This document shows positions 20,713 through 26,794 of a stretch of DNA of 28,360 nt, piece after piece. Location: positions 1 to 28,360 of the IMG/VR virus record IMGVR_UViG_3300038701_000885; one strand, given 5' to 3'. Made by a program: the position numbers and the translations under genes. A model generated the notes under the pieces. It was not told the DNA's origin. It was given only the letters and a program-made list of their open reading frames with translations, and searched no databases. Positions within the stretch are counted from its first letter, which is position 1. Each line of letters begins with the position of its first letter. The stretch comes from a virus.

Positions 20713-20925
20713 ATGGATGTAAAGATGATTAAATATCCAAGCAAAGCCACTAATCATGAAAAGTTCAGATGCTCTAAAACAAGTAAGCATCAATACGCAT
20801 TCTCAAATAGTCTGAACATCATTGGCGGCAGCAGATGCTCAAGAAAGGCGCTTTATAGTGTAAATGGTGCGCTGCTATGTAAGATGCACGCAGGGGAGCT
20901 ATTACTGGAGGAGGCTTTATTATGA
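20713..20925 (+). CDS. Small Cys/His protein
   Basis: The 70-residue basic protein contains FRCSKTSKHQ, GSRCSRKALYSV and LLCKMHAGE, so three Cys and several His may bind a zinc ion. The ATG at 20713 has GGGGAG upstream; the in-frame GTG at 20707 overlaps the previous stop. It overlaps the A1-like gene by ATGA, so the two are coupled. Function is unknown. Confidence 0.55.
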   Translation: MDVKMIKYPSKATNHEKFRCSKTSKHQYAFSNSLNIIGGSRCSRKALYSVNGALLCKMHAGELLLEEALL

Positions 20926-22412
20926 AATGCCCAAACTGCGAAAGCGAAAACCTAGCCGTACACCAAGCCACGCCGCCTCGCTGGATATGCGGTGACTGCG
21001 CCAAGACTACACGCAGGCCGTTAACCTCGCTCACATGGCCAGAGGTTAAGCCTACAAAGCAGGTGTTTGTCGTAACATGGGCGCAGAACGCAACTCCAGT
21101 GTTCGGGCCATTCCTTAAATCAATTAAGACCTACCTGAAAAAGAACGATGCTCAGTTCATGGTGATACCCGGGCGATACAAAAACGCTACGAGCGTCTGG
21201 ACTAAGCAGCAAGAGACAGACGAATGGTGGCATGAGGACTTAGCGTCGTATATGTGCGGCAATGAGACGCAGCTTGACCGTAATCTGACCGTATTGGCTG
21301 ACCTGCCTATTCAGCCTACTGCGGTTAATCCCCTTTCTGGGTCTGTTAAGACCCAATCTGGGCCTCTTAGCTGTATAGTTGGTCACCCACAGATAGCCCA
21401 AGAGACAGTGGCCACGCCACAAAGCAAGCTAGCCAAAATCGTAATGACAACGGGATCAATCACAAAGCCGAACTACTCCAGGTCTAATCGAGGCAAGCAA
21501 GGCGAGTTTCACCATGAATACGGCGCTGTAGTAGTCGAGATAGACGGCCCTCGCTTCCATGTTCGCCATATCATTGCCGATGGGCATGGCAAGTTCTACG
21601 ACCTAGACAAGCTTTATGATGGTAACAAGGTAACGAAAGGCCACCGTGCAGCGTGCTTCGTTAGTGGTGACTTTCACGCCAAGTTCCTTGATCAGAATGT
21701 AAAGGCAGGTTTCTGGACTGGTAAAAATAGCTTAGTAAAGTTAATCAATCCAAAGGCTCAAGTGTTTCATGATTTCTTTGATGGCTATGCTGTTTCACAC
21801 CATCACAAGCACGATCCTTTTCTAATCGCCAAAAAGCATTTCAATGGCGACAATGACGGTATGCGTGAAATGCAGCAGTCCATATCTGAGCTAGTGGATT
21901 GCTTGGTGTGCGACAAGAACTACATAACCAAGTCCAACCACGACGAGCATGTCGATAGATGGTTAAAAGAAACCGACTGGCGCAAAGACCCGCAGAATGC
22001 TGAGTTTTACTTGGAAACTAGCCTTGAATGGATCAAAGCCATTAAAGCTGGCAAGTCATTTGATCCGGTAAAGCACTGGGTTGAGCGCTCGACAAATAAA
22101 GCCACCTTCCTAGGTCGTTCTGATGTGATCAAGATAAAAGACCACATTGTAAGTTATCACGGTGACAAAGGCCCGAACGGTTCGCGTGGCTCTCGTAAGT
22201 CAATGAACAACATTGGTGCCAAAACAATCATTGGTCATTCACACTCGCCAGGTAGGGAGAAAGGCTGTATCCAAGTCGGCCTCTCAGCCATCTACGGCCT
22301 TGAGTACGCAGTGGGCGCACCTAGCGCATGGATGCACACGGCGGCTATAGAATATGCAAACGGAAAGGTGACGTTGATCAATTGTATTGACGGGCACTAT
22401 CGGAAGGGTTAA
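20922..22412 (+). CDS. T5 A1-like metallophosphoesterase-fold protein
   Basis: This 496-residue protein begins with a zinc ribbon (Cys3, Cys6, Cys23, Cys26). It then shows the metal-binding series of calcineurin-like phosphoesterases: GDFH (249-252), SNHDEH (338-343), YHGDKG (~412-417) and GHSH (438-441). The first motif, normally D-x-H, seems replaced by AQNA (54-57). The domain order and the AQNATPV string recall phage T5 A1, needed for host DNA degradation in early infection. A role in host chromosome breakdown or second-step takeover is therefore plausible but not shown. It is followed by a strong terminator. Confidence 0.7.
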   Translation: MKCPNCESENLAVHQATPPRWICGDCAKTTRRPLTSLTWPEVKPTKQVFVVTWAQNATPVFGPFLKSIKTYLKKNDAQFMVIPGRYKNATSVWTKQQETDEWWHEDLASYMCGNETQLDRNLTVLADLPIQPTAVNPLSGSVKTQSGPLSCIVGHPQIAQETVATPQSKLAKIVMTTGSITKPNYSRSNRGKQGEFHHEYGAVVVEIDGPRFHVRHIIADGHGKFYDLDKLYDGNKVTKGHRAACFVSGDFHAKFLDQNVKAGFWTGKNSLVKLINPKAQVFHDFFDGYAVSHHHKHDPFLIAKKHFNGDNDGMREMQQSISELVDCLVCDKNYITKSNHDEHVDRWLKETDWRKDPQNAEFYLETSLEWIKAIKAGKSFDPVKHWVERSTNKATFLGRSDVIKIKDHIVSYHGDKGPNGSRGSRKSMNNIGAKTIIGHSHSPGREKGCIQVGLSAIYGLEYAVGAPSAWMHTAAIEYANGKVTLINCIDGHYRKG

Positions 22413-22444
22413 TATCAACAAATCGGGAATACTCCGCCCGTGTT

Positions 22445-22486
22445 GCCCGCACAAGGTTTATTCCTTTTTCCTTGTGTGGGCTTTTT
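22445..22486 (+). terminator. Strong rho-independent terminator after the A1-like gene
   Basis: GCCCGCACAAGG pairs with CCTTGTGTGGGC through 12 base pairs (one G-U), around a 13-base loop, followed by five T. It starts 33 bases after the stop codon. Confidence 0.8.
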
Positions 22487-22735
22487 CACAAACATGTGTT
22501 GATAGGTCGGAACCCATAGAGCTAACGAGCTGGCACTTGCCAAGTGATTAATTACTGTACACTTGGATTCTGCGTTTAGCATAGCGTTCAGTAGATGTAT
22601 GCTTTTATACACTCACCAAGGATGCGGCAGGTTCCAATATGGAACTAACCACCTCAAATTGATGTGAGTTTTTACCAGCTCTGCGCAAGCAACTGGCTTT
22701 CGAGACTAAGCCAAGGTCAGTCCCGCTTAGCATTC
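22487..22735 (+). other. Non-coding segment between two terminators, ncRNA candidate
   Basis: About 250 bases without a convincing gene on either strand. It holds small hairpins: CACTT/AAGTG near 22535, and GTTCC/GGAAC with loop AATAT near 22632. A longer pairing, CTCAC (about 22612) with GTGAG (about 22664), would enclose the second. It ends at the next terminator stem. No tRNA, tmRNA or riboswitch signature was recognised. The promoter for such an RNA would have to lie near or before 22500; I see none that is clear. Confidence 0.3.
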
Positions 22736-22779
22736 GCCCCATTCACGCAGGCTTTCACTCTGTATCATGGGGCTTTTTT
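22736..22779 (+). terminator. Second terminator-like hairpin
   Basis: GCCCCAT and ATGGGGC form a seven-pair stem around a 24-base loop, followed by six T. The long loop weakens it. It would define the 3' end of any RNA from 22487 onward and insulates the next promoter. Confidence 0.5.
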
Positions 22780-22854
22780 ATACACGTCCCATTCTCATGT
22801 ACACATATCGGCTTTTTCTATACATATCCTGTTAGACCTATCGAAAATTTTGGC

Positions 22855-22882
22855 TTGTTCTATTGCTAGCGGGCGTTATACT
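22855..22882 (+). promoter_or_regulatory. Promoter for the third early gene block
   Basis: TTGTTC, a 16-base spacer and TATACT lie ~35 bases before the ATG at 22915. ACCTATCGAAAAT (22836-22848) sits six bases upstream of the -35 box, as it does at the beta-barrel promoter. Confidence 0.6.
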
Positions 22883-22914
22883 AAGTTCGTCAACTAACAA
22901 AAGGAGCATCAAAA

Positions 22915-23025
22915 ATGAAAGACGAAGGCGTAATTAGATCTGTATATTTCTGGTTCTTAAATCAGGGGTTTGATTCCCATTACTCATACGCAATGGCAAG
23001 AAAACATACGCCATTTCAGCTTTAA
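22915..23025 (+). CDS. 36-residue small protein
   Basis: The product begins MKDEGVIRSVYFWFLNQG and ends with HTPFQL. AAAAGGAG lies 8 bases upstream of the ATG, and the next gene has its own AAAGGAG right after this stop. Aromatic residues (VYFWFL, SHYSY) are dense. The good ribosome site, upstream promoter and tight spacing support translation. Function is unknown. Confidence 0.55.
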   Translation: MKDEGVIRSVYFWFLNQGFDSHYSYAMARKHTPFQL

Positions 23026-23037
23026 AGGAGCACCAAA

Positions 23038-23529
23038 ATGAAACCAACACTAGAGCAAATTAAAACAGATGAAAGTGTGTGGCCGGATGGGGCGACGCAC
23101 TATATAGGTGGATGTTTTACAAAATGGATAGATGATATTGAGCATAGCTGGATTAATAATAAGGGTAAGTGGGTTGTTGATAATCCATCTTGGCCGCTAG
23201 AGAAATATGAGAAAGATGAACACGAAATGATTAAGCGCCCCACTAAAGCCTTTGTGCCAGAGGTTGGCTTTCACGGCGAGTGTACATACGCAGGCAGAAC
23301 CTTGGAGTGCGTAGTTGTACTAAAAAACAGAGTGTGTATTTTTGATCATGGATTTGAGTTAATTGCAGGTATTACCCATGATCTTGATATTCGCACTATC
23401 AAATCCGAGCGTGAATTGTTTGTTGATGCTGCTGTAGATTGCCATAGTTCGGCTGGTCACTCAGAATTGCGTATGCTTAATGCAATGTACGACTCAGGCA
23501 AATTCAAGCTAGTGGAGCCAACCAAATGA
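23038..23529 (+). CDS. Hypothetical phage protein
   Basis: The 163-residue acidic protein opens with a helix and WPDGATHYIGG, a string found near the start of many phage proteins of unknown function. A mixed alpha/beta body follows with AFVPEVGFHGECTYAGR and a C-terminal helix. The N-terminal half is rich in W and D. It overlaps the next gene by ATGA. Confidence 0.6.
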   Translation: MKPTLEQIKTDESVWPDGATHYIGGCFTKWIDDIEHSWINNKGKWVVDNPSWPLEKYEKDEHEMIKRPTKAFVPEVGFHGECTYAGRTLECVVVLKNRVCIFDHGFELIAGITHDLDIRTIKSERELFVDAAVDCHSSAGHSELRMLNAMYDSGKFKLVEPTK

Positions 23530-23801
23530 TCCTACAAATGCGAAGAAACCGCCATGAGGTGCTTACTCTAATGAGCACTGGCTTTGTATTGCCGCCGGAA
23601 CATTGCGAGTTCGTAGAGGCTGCCATTATCATGGAGAAAATGAAAGTCATTCTTATGGAGCATGTAGGCACGATGCCTAGCGGTTATTGGTTTGAGTTGG
23701 TGACGAGGGACAGTGAAGGTCGTGAGCGCACAAGCGAAATCCCAGCTGAAATAGACACAGTATGCGACTTGTATGACTGGTACATGATGGAGGTGCAGTG
23801 A
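23526..23801 (+). CDS. Hypothetical protein
   Basis: The 91-residue protein overlaps its neighbours by ATGA and TGATG. It has a basic start (MRRNRHEVLTLM), a helical acidic middle (EAAIIMEKMKVILMEHVG) and an acidic end (EIDTVCDLYDWYMMEV). No family is recognised. Confidence 0.5.
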   Translation: MILQMRRNRHEVLTLMSTGFVLPPEHCEFVEAAIIMEKMKVILMEHVGTMPSGYWFELVTRDSEGRERTSEIPAEIDTVCDLYDWYMMEVQ

Positions 23802-23965
23802 TGGCATACTACACAGATCAAGAAGAGCAGACGCAGTGCTGCTTCATGGAATGCGAATCAATCGGCGATAGGCGCGTACATGATACAGTTCACGGCCAGT
23901 TCGTTAGTGTATGTAAAGAACATGAGGAGGAGCTAATTCAATGGATAGCGGACTCGCTTACATAA
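23801..23965 (+). CDS. Small Cys-rich protein, possible zinc binder
   Basis: The 54-residue acidic protein has QCCFMEC, then VCKEHEEE, so several Cys and His may bind a metal. The ATG shares one base with the previous stop (TGATG). Its 3' end overlaps the next gene by 25 bases in another frame. The long overlap suggests both are translated in coupling. Function is unknown. Confidence 0.55.
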   Translation: MAYYTDQEEQTQCCFMECESIGDRRVHDTVHGQFVSVCKEHEEELIQWIADSLT

Positions 23966-24114
23966 TCGGCCTGCTATGGGTATTCACCTATGTACTCATA
24001 TTGCACGTAGAGGTGCCAGTAATAGATACAGGCTTACCAGCCAATGAAGAGCTATACGACTCAGAAGCGCAAATTAAAAACGCTTGCACGAAGTTTCTGG
24101 GGCGTGTAAATTAG
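23941..24114 (+). CDS. Small membrane protein
   Basis: The 57-residue product starts MDSGLAYIIGLLWVFTYVLI, a membrane span at residues ~6-22, and then has an acidic soluble part (LPANEELYDSEAQIKN). GAGGAGGAG lies ~8 bases upstream of its ATG, inside the preceding gene. It overlaps that gene by 25 bases. Confidence 0.55.
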   Translation: MDSGLAYIIGLLWVFTYVLILHVEVPVIDTGLPANEELYDSEAQIKNACTKFLGRVN

Positions 24115-24140
24115 GGTTTCAATTAACGGAGGGAGGCGCT

Positions 24141-24401
24141 ATGAGTAACGTAGTGGATATTACTGAATATCAAGACAATAATGATGTCGAATATTCTATA
24201 GGTGACGACGGAAAGGTAAGCGGAGTATCTCATTCAAATCTATCTATTTGCTTTAATGATGCAGTTGGCAATGTAGATATTATCTGCAAAATTACAGGCG
24301 AAACGGTAGATAAGATAAGCAAGAGCGATTTTAGCTCGACACTTATAGCATGGCTGCTAATTAACAAGCCTGATGTAATTAATCAAATAGAGGAAGACTA
24401 G
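24141..24401 (+). CDS. Small acidic hypothetical protein
   Basis: The 86-residue protein starts at the ATG 4 bases after GGAGGGAGG; a longer in-frame ORF would begin inside the previous gene. It is beta-rich and acidic (VVDITEYQDNNDVEYSIGDD, later VDIICKITGETVDK). The end is helical. It is followed by the next gene as TAGTG. A DNA-mimic role could be imagined from the charge, but nothing more supports it. Confidence 0.55.
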   Translation: MSNVVDITEYQDNNDVEYSIGDDGKVSGVSHSNLSICFNDAVGNVDIICKITGETVDKISKSDFSSTLIAWLLINKPDVINQIEED

Positions 24402-24583
24402 TGTTTGGACTATTCACAAGTGCAGTAGAAAACGTATTAGATATGGCAGAAGGCCTTTGTTATGGCGAGCTTCCAAGTAAGCGGCAAGTAGCAAAGCTGG
24501 TAGATGCAGGCCTTACTATCTATGCAATATCTGAGGCTACAGGCTTTGCAGAAGATGTTATTCGAGAACTTGCAGAAGACTAA
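24401..24583 (+). CDS. Small helical protein, GTG start
   Basis: The 60-residue protein begins with GTG in a TAGTG overlap. It is helical, with a basic patch (LPSKRQVAKLVDAG) and an acidic end (EDVIRELAED). The segment AKLVDAGLTIYAISEATGF resembles a small HTH. No family is recognised. Confidence 0.5.
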   Translation: MFGLFTSAVENVLDMAEGLCYGELPSKRQVAKLVDAGLTIYAISEATGFAEDVIRELAED

Positions 24584-24676
24584 AGAATCATCAACGAGCA
24601 GGAGGTGATGGCGTTACCCCGTCAACTACATGCGAGAGCATCTAGGGCGGGTTTTTACTGTTCGGTAATATTCACC

Positions 24677-24709
24677 AAGTTAAAACAACCCTAGTTCTTA
24701 TTTTAACTT
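24677..24709. repeat. Inverted repeat flanked by direct repeats upstream of a promoter
   Basis: AAGTTAAAA (24677-24685) and TTTTAACTT (24701-24709) are perfect 9-base inverted arms separated by 15 bases. CGGTAATA occurs on each side, at 24663-24670 and 24712-24719. The element lies just before the promoter at 24721, as an operator might. Confidence 0.45.
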
Positions 24710-24720
24710 AACGGTAATAC

Positions 24721-24748
24721 TTGCAATACGTCAATCTAGTGCTATATT
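24721..24748 (+). promoter_or_regulatory. Extended -10 promoter
   Basis: TTGCAA, a 16-base spacer ending TGC, then TATATT. It lies 25 bases before the ATG at 24774 and follows the inverted repeat at 24677-24709. Confidence 0.6.
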
Positions 24749-24773
24749 AAGCAGACACAAAAGCAGAGTCACC

Positions 24774-24959
24774 ATGAAATACAAAAAGATTATCGACAAC
24801 GAAACAGGCTACCAATTAGAAGTATTCCCAGCTACTAAGAGCGTTTACTTTAAGCACTTTGACGAAACCAAAGAGATGCTATGCGACTCAGAGCTTCGCT
24901 GGTTGGCGGCAGAGTTGATAGGCGAAGATGTTGCTCAGTACATTGCCACGCAGAAATAA
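24774..24959 (+). CDS. Hypothetical protein
   Basis: The 61-residue protein (MKYKKIIDNETGYQLEVFPA at its start) has a beta-hairpin start and a helical end (ELRWLAAELIGEDVAQYI). The ribosome site is weak (CAGAG). It is the first gene after the promoter at 24721. No family is recognised. Confidence 0.55.
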   Translation: MKYKKIIDNETGYQLEVFPATKSVYFKHFDETKEMLCDSELRWLAAELIGEDVAQYIATQK

Positions 24960-25010
24960 GCCGATTAACGCCGATATTCGGCTCAATACGTTAGAAAAGG
25001 AGTGATAGAA

Positions 25011-25286
25011 ATGACAACACTTAGAGATAAACCACGTAGTGAACTTGGCAAGAAATTGCAGAGCTATCGTGCGGATAGACCAGACGAATGGACTATGGAT
25101 GAATTTACTAGAATGGCGGAGAAACTTGAGCAACAACTAGCCGACCTAAAAGCCAGTCTGCCAAAGGTGCGGGCGGATGCTGTTAGTTATGCAATATCTG
25201 AGTGCGCTCATAATGGTACAGACGGGCAGGGGTGGCAATCTGATTTAGAGCAATGCGTAATAAAACTGGAGGCAGGCAATGAGTAA
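25011..25286 (+). CDS. Hypothetical coiled-coil protein
   Basis: The 91-residue protein has a helical charged segment (FTRMAEKLEQQLADLKASL) and a Cys/His-containing end. Its leader is AAGGAGTGATAGAAATG, the third copy of the leader seen at 16488 and 16847. The start is taken at the ATG for the same reason. It overlaps the next gene by 8 bases. No family is recognised. Confidence 0.5.
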   Translation: MTTLRDKPRSELGKKLQSYRADRPDEWTMDEFTRMAEKLEQQLADLKASLPKVRADAVSYAISECAHNGTDGQGWQSDLEQCVIKLEAGNE

Positions 25287-25611
25287 GCAGAAGATTAGAG
25301 AGTGGCTAAATAATATAGATTTGGATAGCCTTAAGTATGAAGTCTTTTTTGAAGAGATTGTAGGTTTTATCCATCAATACACACAAGAGCAGAGCGGGTT
25401 GATTGACCTAAAAGATGAAATTCCAAGCCATAAGGAACAAGTACTCTTTAAAGTTAAATATGAAGGTACAAAATGGATGTACAGATCAGGGTACGCAAAG
25501 CATTATGATAACGGTGATGTTTTGATTGTTATTCCAGAATTTGGAAAGGTGGAAGATAGGCAAATAGCAGGGTGGAAGCCACTACCACCAACAGAGGAGG
25601 TGTTATTGTGA
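25279..25611 (+). CDS. DUF551-like phage protein
   Basis: The 110-residue protein ends in GWKPLPPTEEVL, and the region before it (DEIPSHKEQVLFKVKYEG, then MYRSGYAK) matches the DUF551 pattern: a short domain in phage proteins, with LP-x-VLF and the closing GWxPLP. The N-terminal half (REWLNNIDLDSLKYEVFFEE) is helical and precedes the domain. Function is unknown. It overlaps the next gene by GTGA. Confidence 0.65.
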   Translation: MSKQKIREWLNNIDLDSLKYEVFFEEIVGFIHQYTQEQSGLIDLKDEIPSHKEQVLFKVKYEGTKWMYRSGYAKHYDNGDVLIVIPEFGKVEDRQIAGWKPLPPTEEVLL

Positions 25612-25862
25612 AAGTAGATGTATTGCAAGTACAAGACGCAAAGTTTAACAGTGGGTTTAGCTGGTGGTCTGACTGGGTAGATGTTTGTATTTATGACTTT
25701 GAAAGCACCCCGTTTTTATTGCAAATGAGTGTAAGCCGAACCAATAAAAAGAAATTCAGAAACGCTCGAATTAGCGGCACATTCGCATATAGGCAGGTTA
25801 GAAGTAGCGCTATAGGTGATTTAGTTCAAATGAGCAGTAAACCTTATGCAGATATTGATTAA
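25608..25862 (+). CDS. Hypothetical protein, GTG start
   Basis: The 84-residue protein starts at the GTG in a GTGA overlap, 7 bases after GGAGG; a longer frame runs back into the previous gene. It is beta-rich (FSWWSDWVDVCIYDFEST) and basic in the middle (RTNKKKFRNARISG). No family is recognised. Confidence 0.5.
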   Translation: MKVDVLQVQDAKFNSGFSWWSDWVDVCIYDFESTPFLLQMSVSRTNKKKFRNARISGTFAYRQVRSSAIGDLVQMSSKPYADID

Positions 25863-25874
25863 GGAGGGGTTGGT

Positions 25875-26090
25875 GTGAGCAATATTACAAAAAACGTGGA
25901 ATTCCTAGCTGGGACTGATATTAAGTCGGCAGTTACAGAAGCAAAAGAAAAGGCCAGCCTATGGAAGGTTGGCTATGTTTCTTTTGATTTTAATGGACAG
26001 TCTTTTAACATAGGTAGAAATGCTGACATTCATAGCGTGCTAGAAGAGTACAACCAAGGTGGCAGTAAATACGGGATAGTGTCAGCATGA
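25875..26090 (+). CDS. Hypothetical protein, GTG start
   Basis: The 71-residue protein starts at a GTG with GGAGGGG about 5 bases upstream. It alternates a helix (KSAVTEAKEKASLWKVG) and beta strands (YVSFDFNGQSFNIG). It overlaps the next gene by ATGA. No family is recognised. Confidence 0.55.
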   Translation: MSNITKNVEFLAGTDIKSAVTEAKEKASLWKVGYVSFDFNGQSFNIGRNADIHSVLEEYNQGGSKYGIVSA

Positions 26091-26329
26091 CCGAACAAAA
26101 CCTACTAGACCGCCTAGAAAGCGCAAAACGCCGCATAGTAAGGCTAGAAGCTGAGAACAACAAGCTGACCAATGACTGCAAATCTAAGAATGGGCTTATC
26201 AATGTAAGAGATCAGCGCATTAGGTTCTTACAGTATGCCTTGGCCAAGCTAGCCGATGAAACCAAAAACGGCCACGACAAAATAGAAGCTTGGCGGGCGA
26301 TTGCGGAAGATTGCAGGTATTTAGACTAA
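26087..26329 (+). CDS. Coiled-coil protein
   Basis: The 80-residue protein is one helix with coiled-coil heptads (LLDRLESAKRRIVRLEAENN), then a basic segment and a helical end. Similar short coiled-coil proteins are common at the ends of siphophage early operons. It is followed by the terminator at 26351. Confidence 0.55.
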   Translation: MTEQNLLDRLESAKRRIVRLEAENNKLTNDCKSKNGLINVRDQRIRFLQYALAKLADETKNGHDKIEAWRAIAEDCRYLD

Positions 26330-26350
26330 CCCCAGTAGTAGTGCTACAAT
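26321..26350 (+). promoter_or_regulatory. Extended -10 promoter for the packaging genes
   Basis: TGC then TACAAT (26345-26350) forms an extended -10 box; TTAGAC at 26321 is a poor -35 at 18 bases. The predicted +1 (~26357) lies at the end of the left arm or in the loop of the next terminator. RNAs made here would therefore lack that arm. Confidence 0.45.
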
Positions 26351-26373
26351 AGCCCCATTTAAGGGGCTTTTTT
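26351..26373 (+). terminator. Terminator abutting terS
   Basis: AGCCCC and GGGGCT pair around ATTTAA, followed by a T run reaching 26373. It closes the early block. The right arm also holds AAGGGG, the only ribosome site of the terS ATG at 26375. Confidence 0.8.
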
Positions 26374-26374
26374 A

Positions 26375-26794
26375 ATGCAGAAGCTAACAGTTAAACAGGA
26401 GCGCTTTTGTCAGCTGTACGTTGAGCTGGGCGGCAAAGGCAGGGCTTATAAAGAAGCCTATGACACAGATAAATCTATTAGGACGTGTGACGTTGATGGT
26501 TGCAAGCTAAGCAAGCAGCCACACATAGCCGCGAGGATTGCAGAGTTGAAAGCAGAGATTAAAGAAAAGCACGATATAACAGTTGACGGCCTATTGTTGG
26601 AACTAGAAGAGGCAAGAAGCATCGGCAAAAAAGAAGGCCAAGCATCGGCCATGGTTAACGCCACCATGAGCAAGGCCAAGCTGTGCGGACTGGATAAGCA
26701 GATTATTGATCACACTAGCTCGGATGGTTCAATGGCCCCGACTATCATCCAACTTGTTGCGCCATCGGTAGAAGATGACGACACAGAAGATTGA
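26375..26794 (+). CDS. terS: Terminase small subunit
   Basis: The 139-residue protein begins with the Terminase_2 signature (LTVKQERFCQLYVELG, then AYKEAYDTDKS). A helical region (RIAELKAEIKEKHDITVDG) and the oligomerisation part (EARSIGKKEGQASAMVN) follow. It recognises phage DNA for packaging and hands it to the large subunit. The ATG lies directly behind a terminator. Its ribosome site, AAGGGG, is inside the terminator stem. It overlaps terL by 20 bases. Confidence 0.85.
   Translation: MQKLTVKQERFCQLYVELGGKGRAYKEAYDTDKSIRTCDVDGCKLSKQPHIAARIAELKAEIKEKHDITVDGLLLELEEARSIGKKEGQASAMVNATMSKAKLCGLDKQIIDHTSSDGSMAPTIIQLVAPSVEDDDTED

Noticed and set aside
22415-22612. Minus-strand 65-residue ORF over the terminator after the A1-like gene
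   Set aside because: It covers the terminator stem, lacks a ribosome site and has no neighbours on its strand.
22664-22897. Plus-strand 77-residue ORF in the non-coding gap
   Set aside because: It runs across a terminator and the next promoter, has no ribosome site and shows biased, non-protein-like composition.
22966-22981. tRNA T-arm-like GGGG-TTTGATT-CCC
   Set aside because: There is no acceptor or anticodon stem in register and it lies within a small translated ORF.
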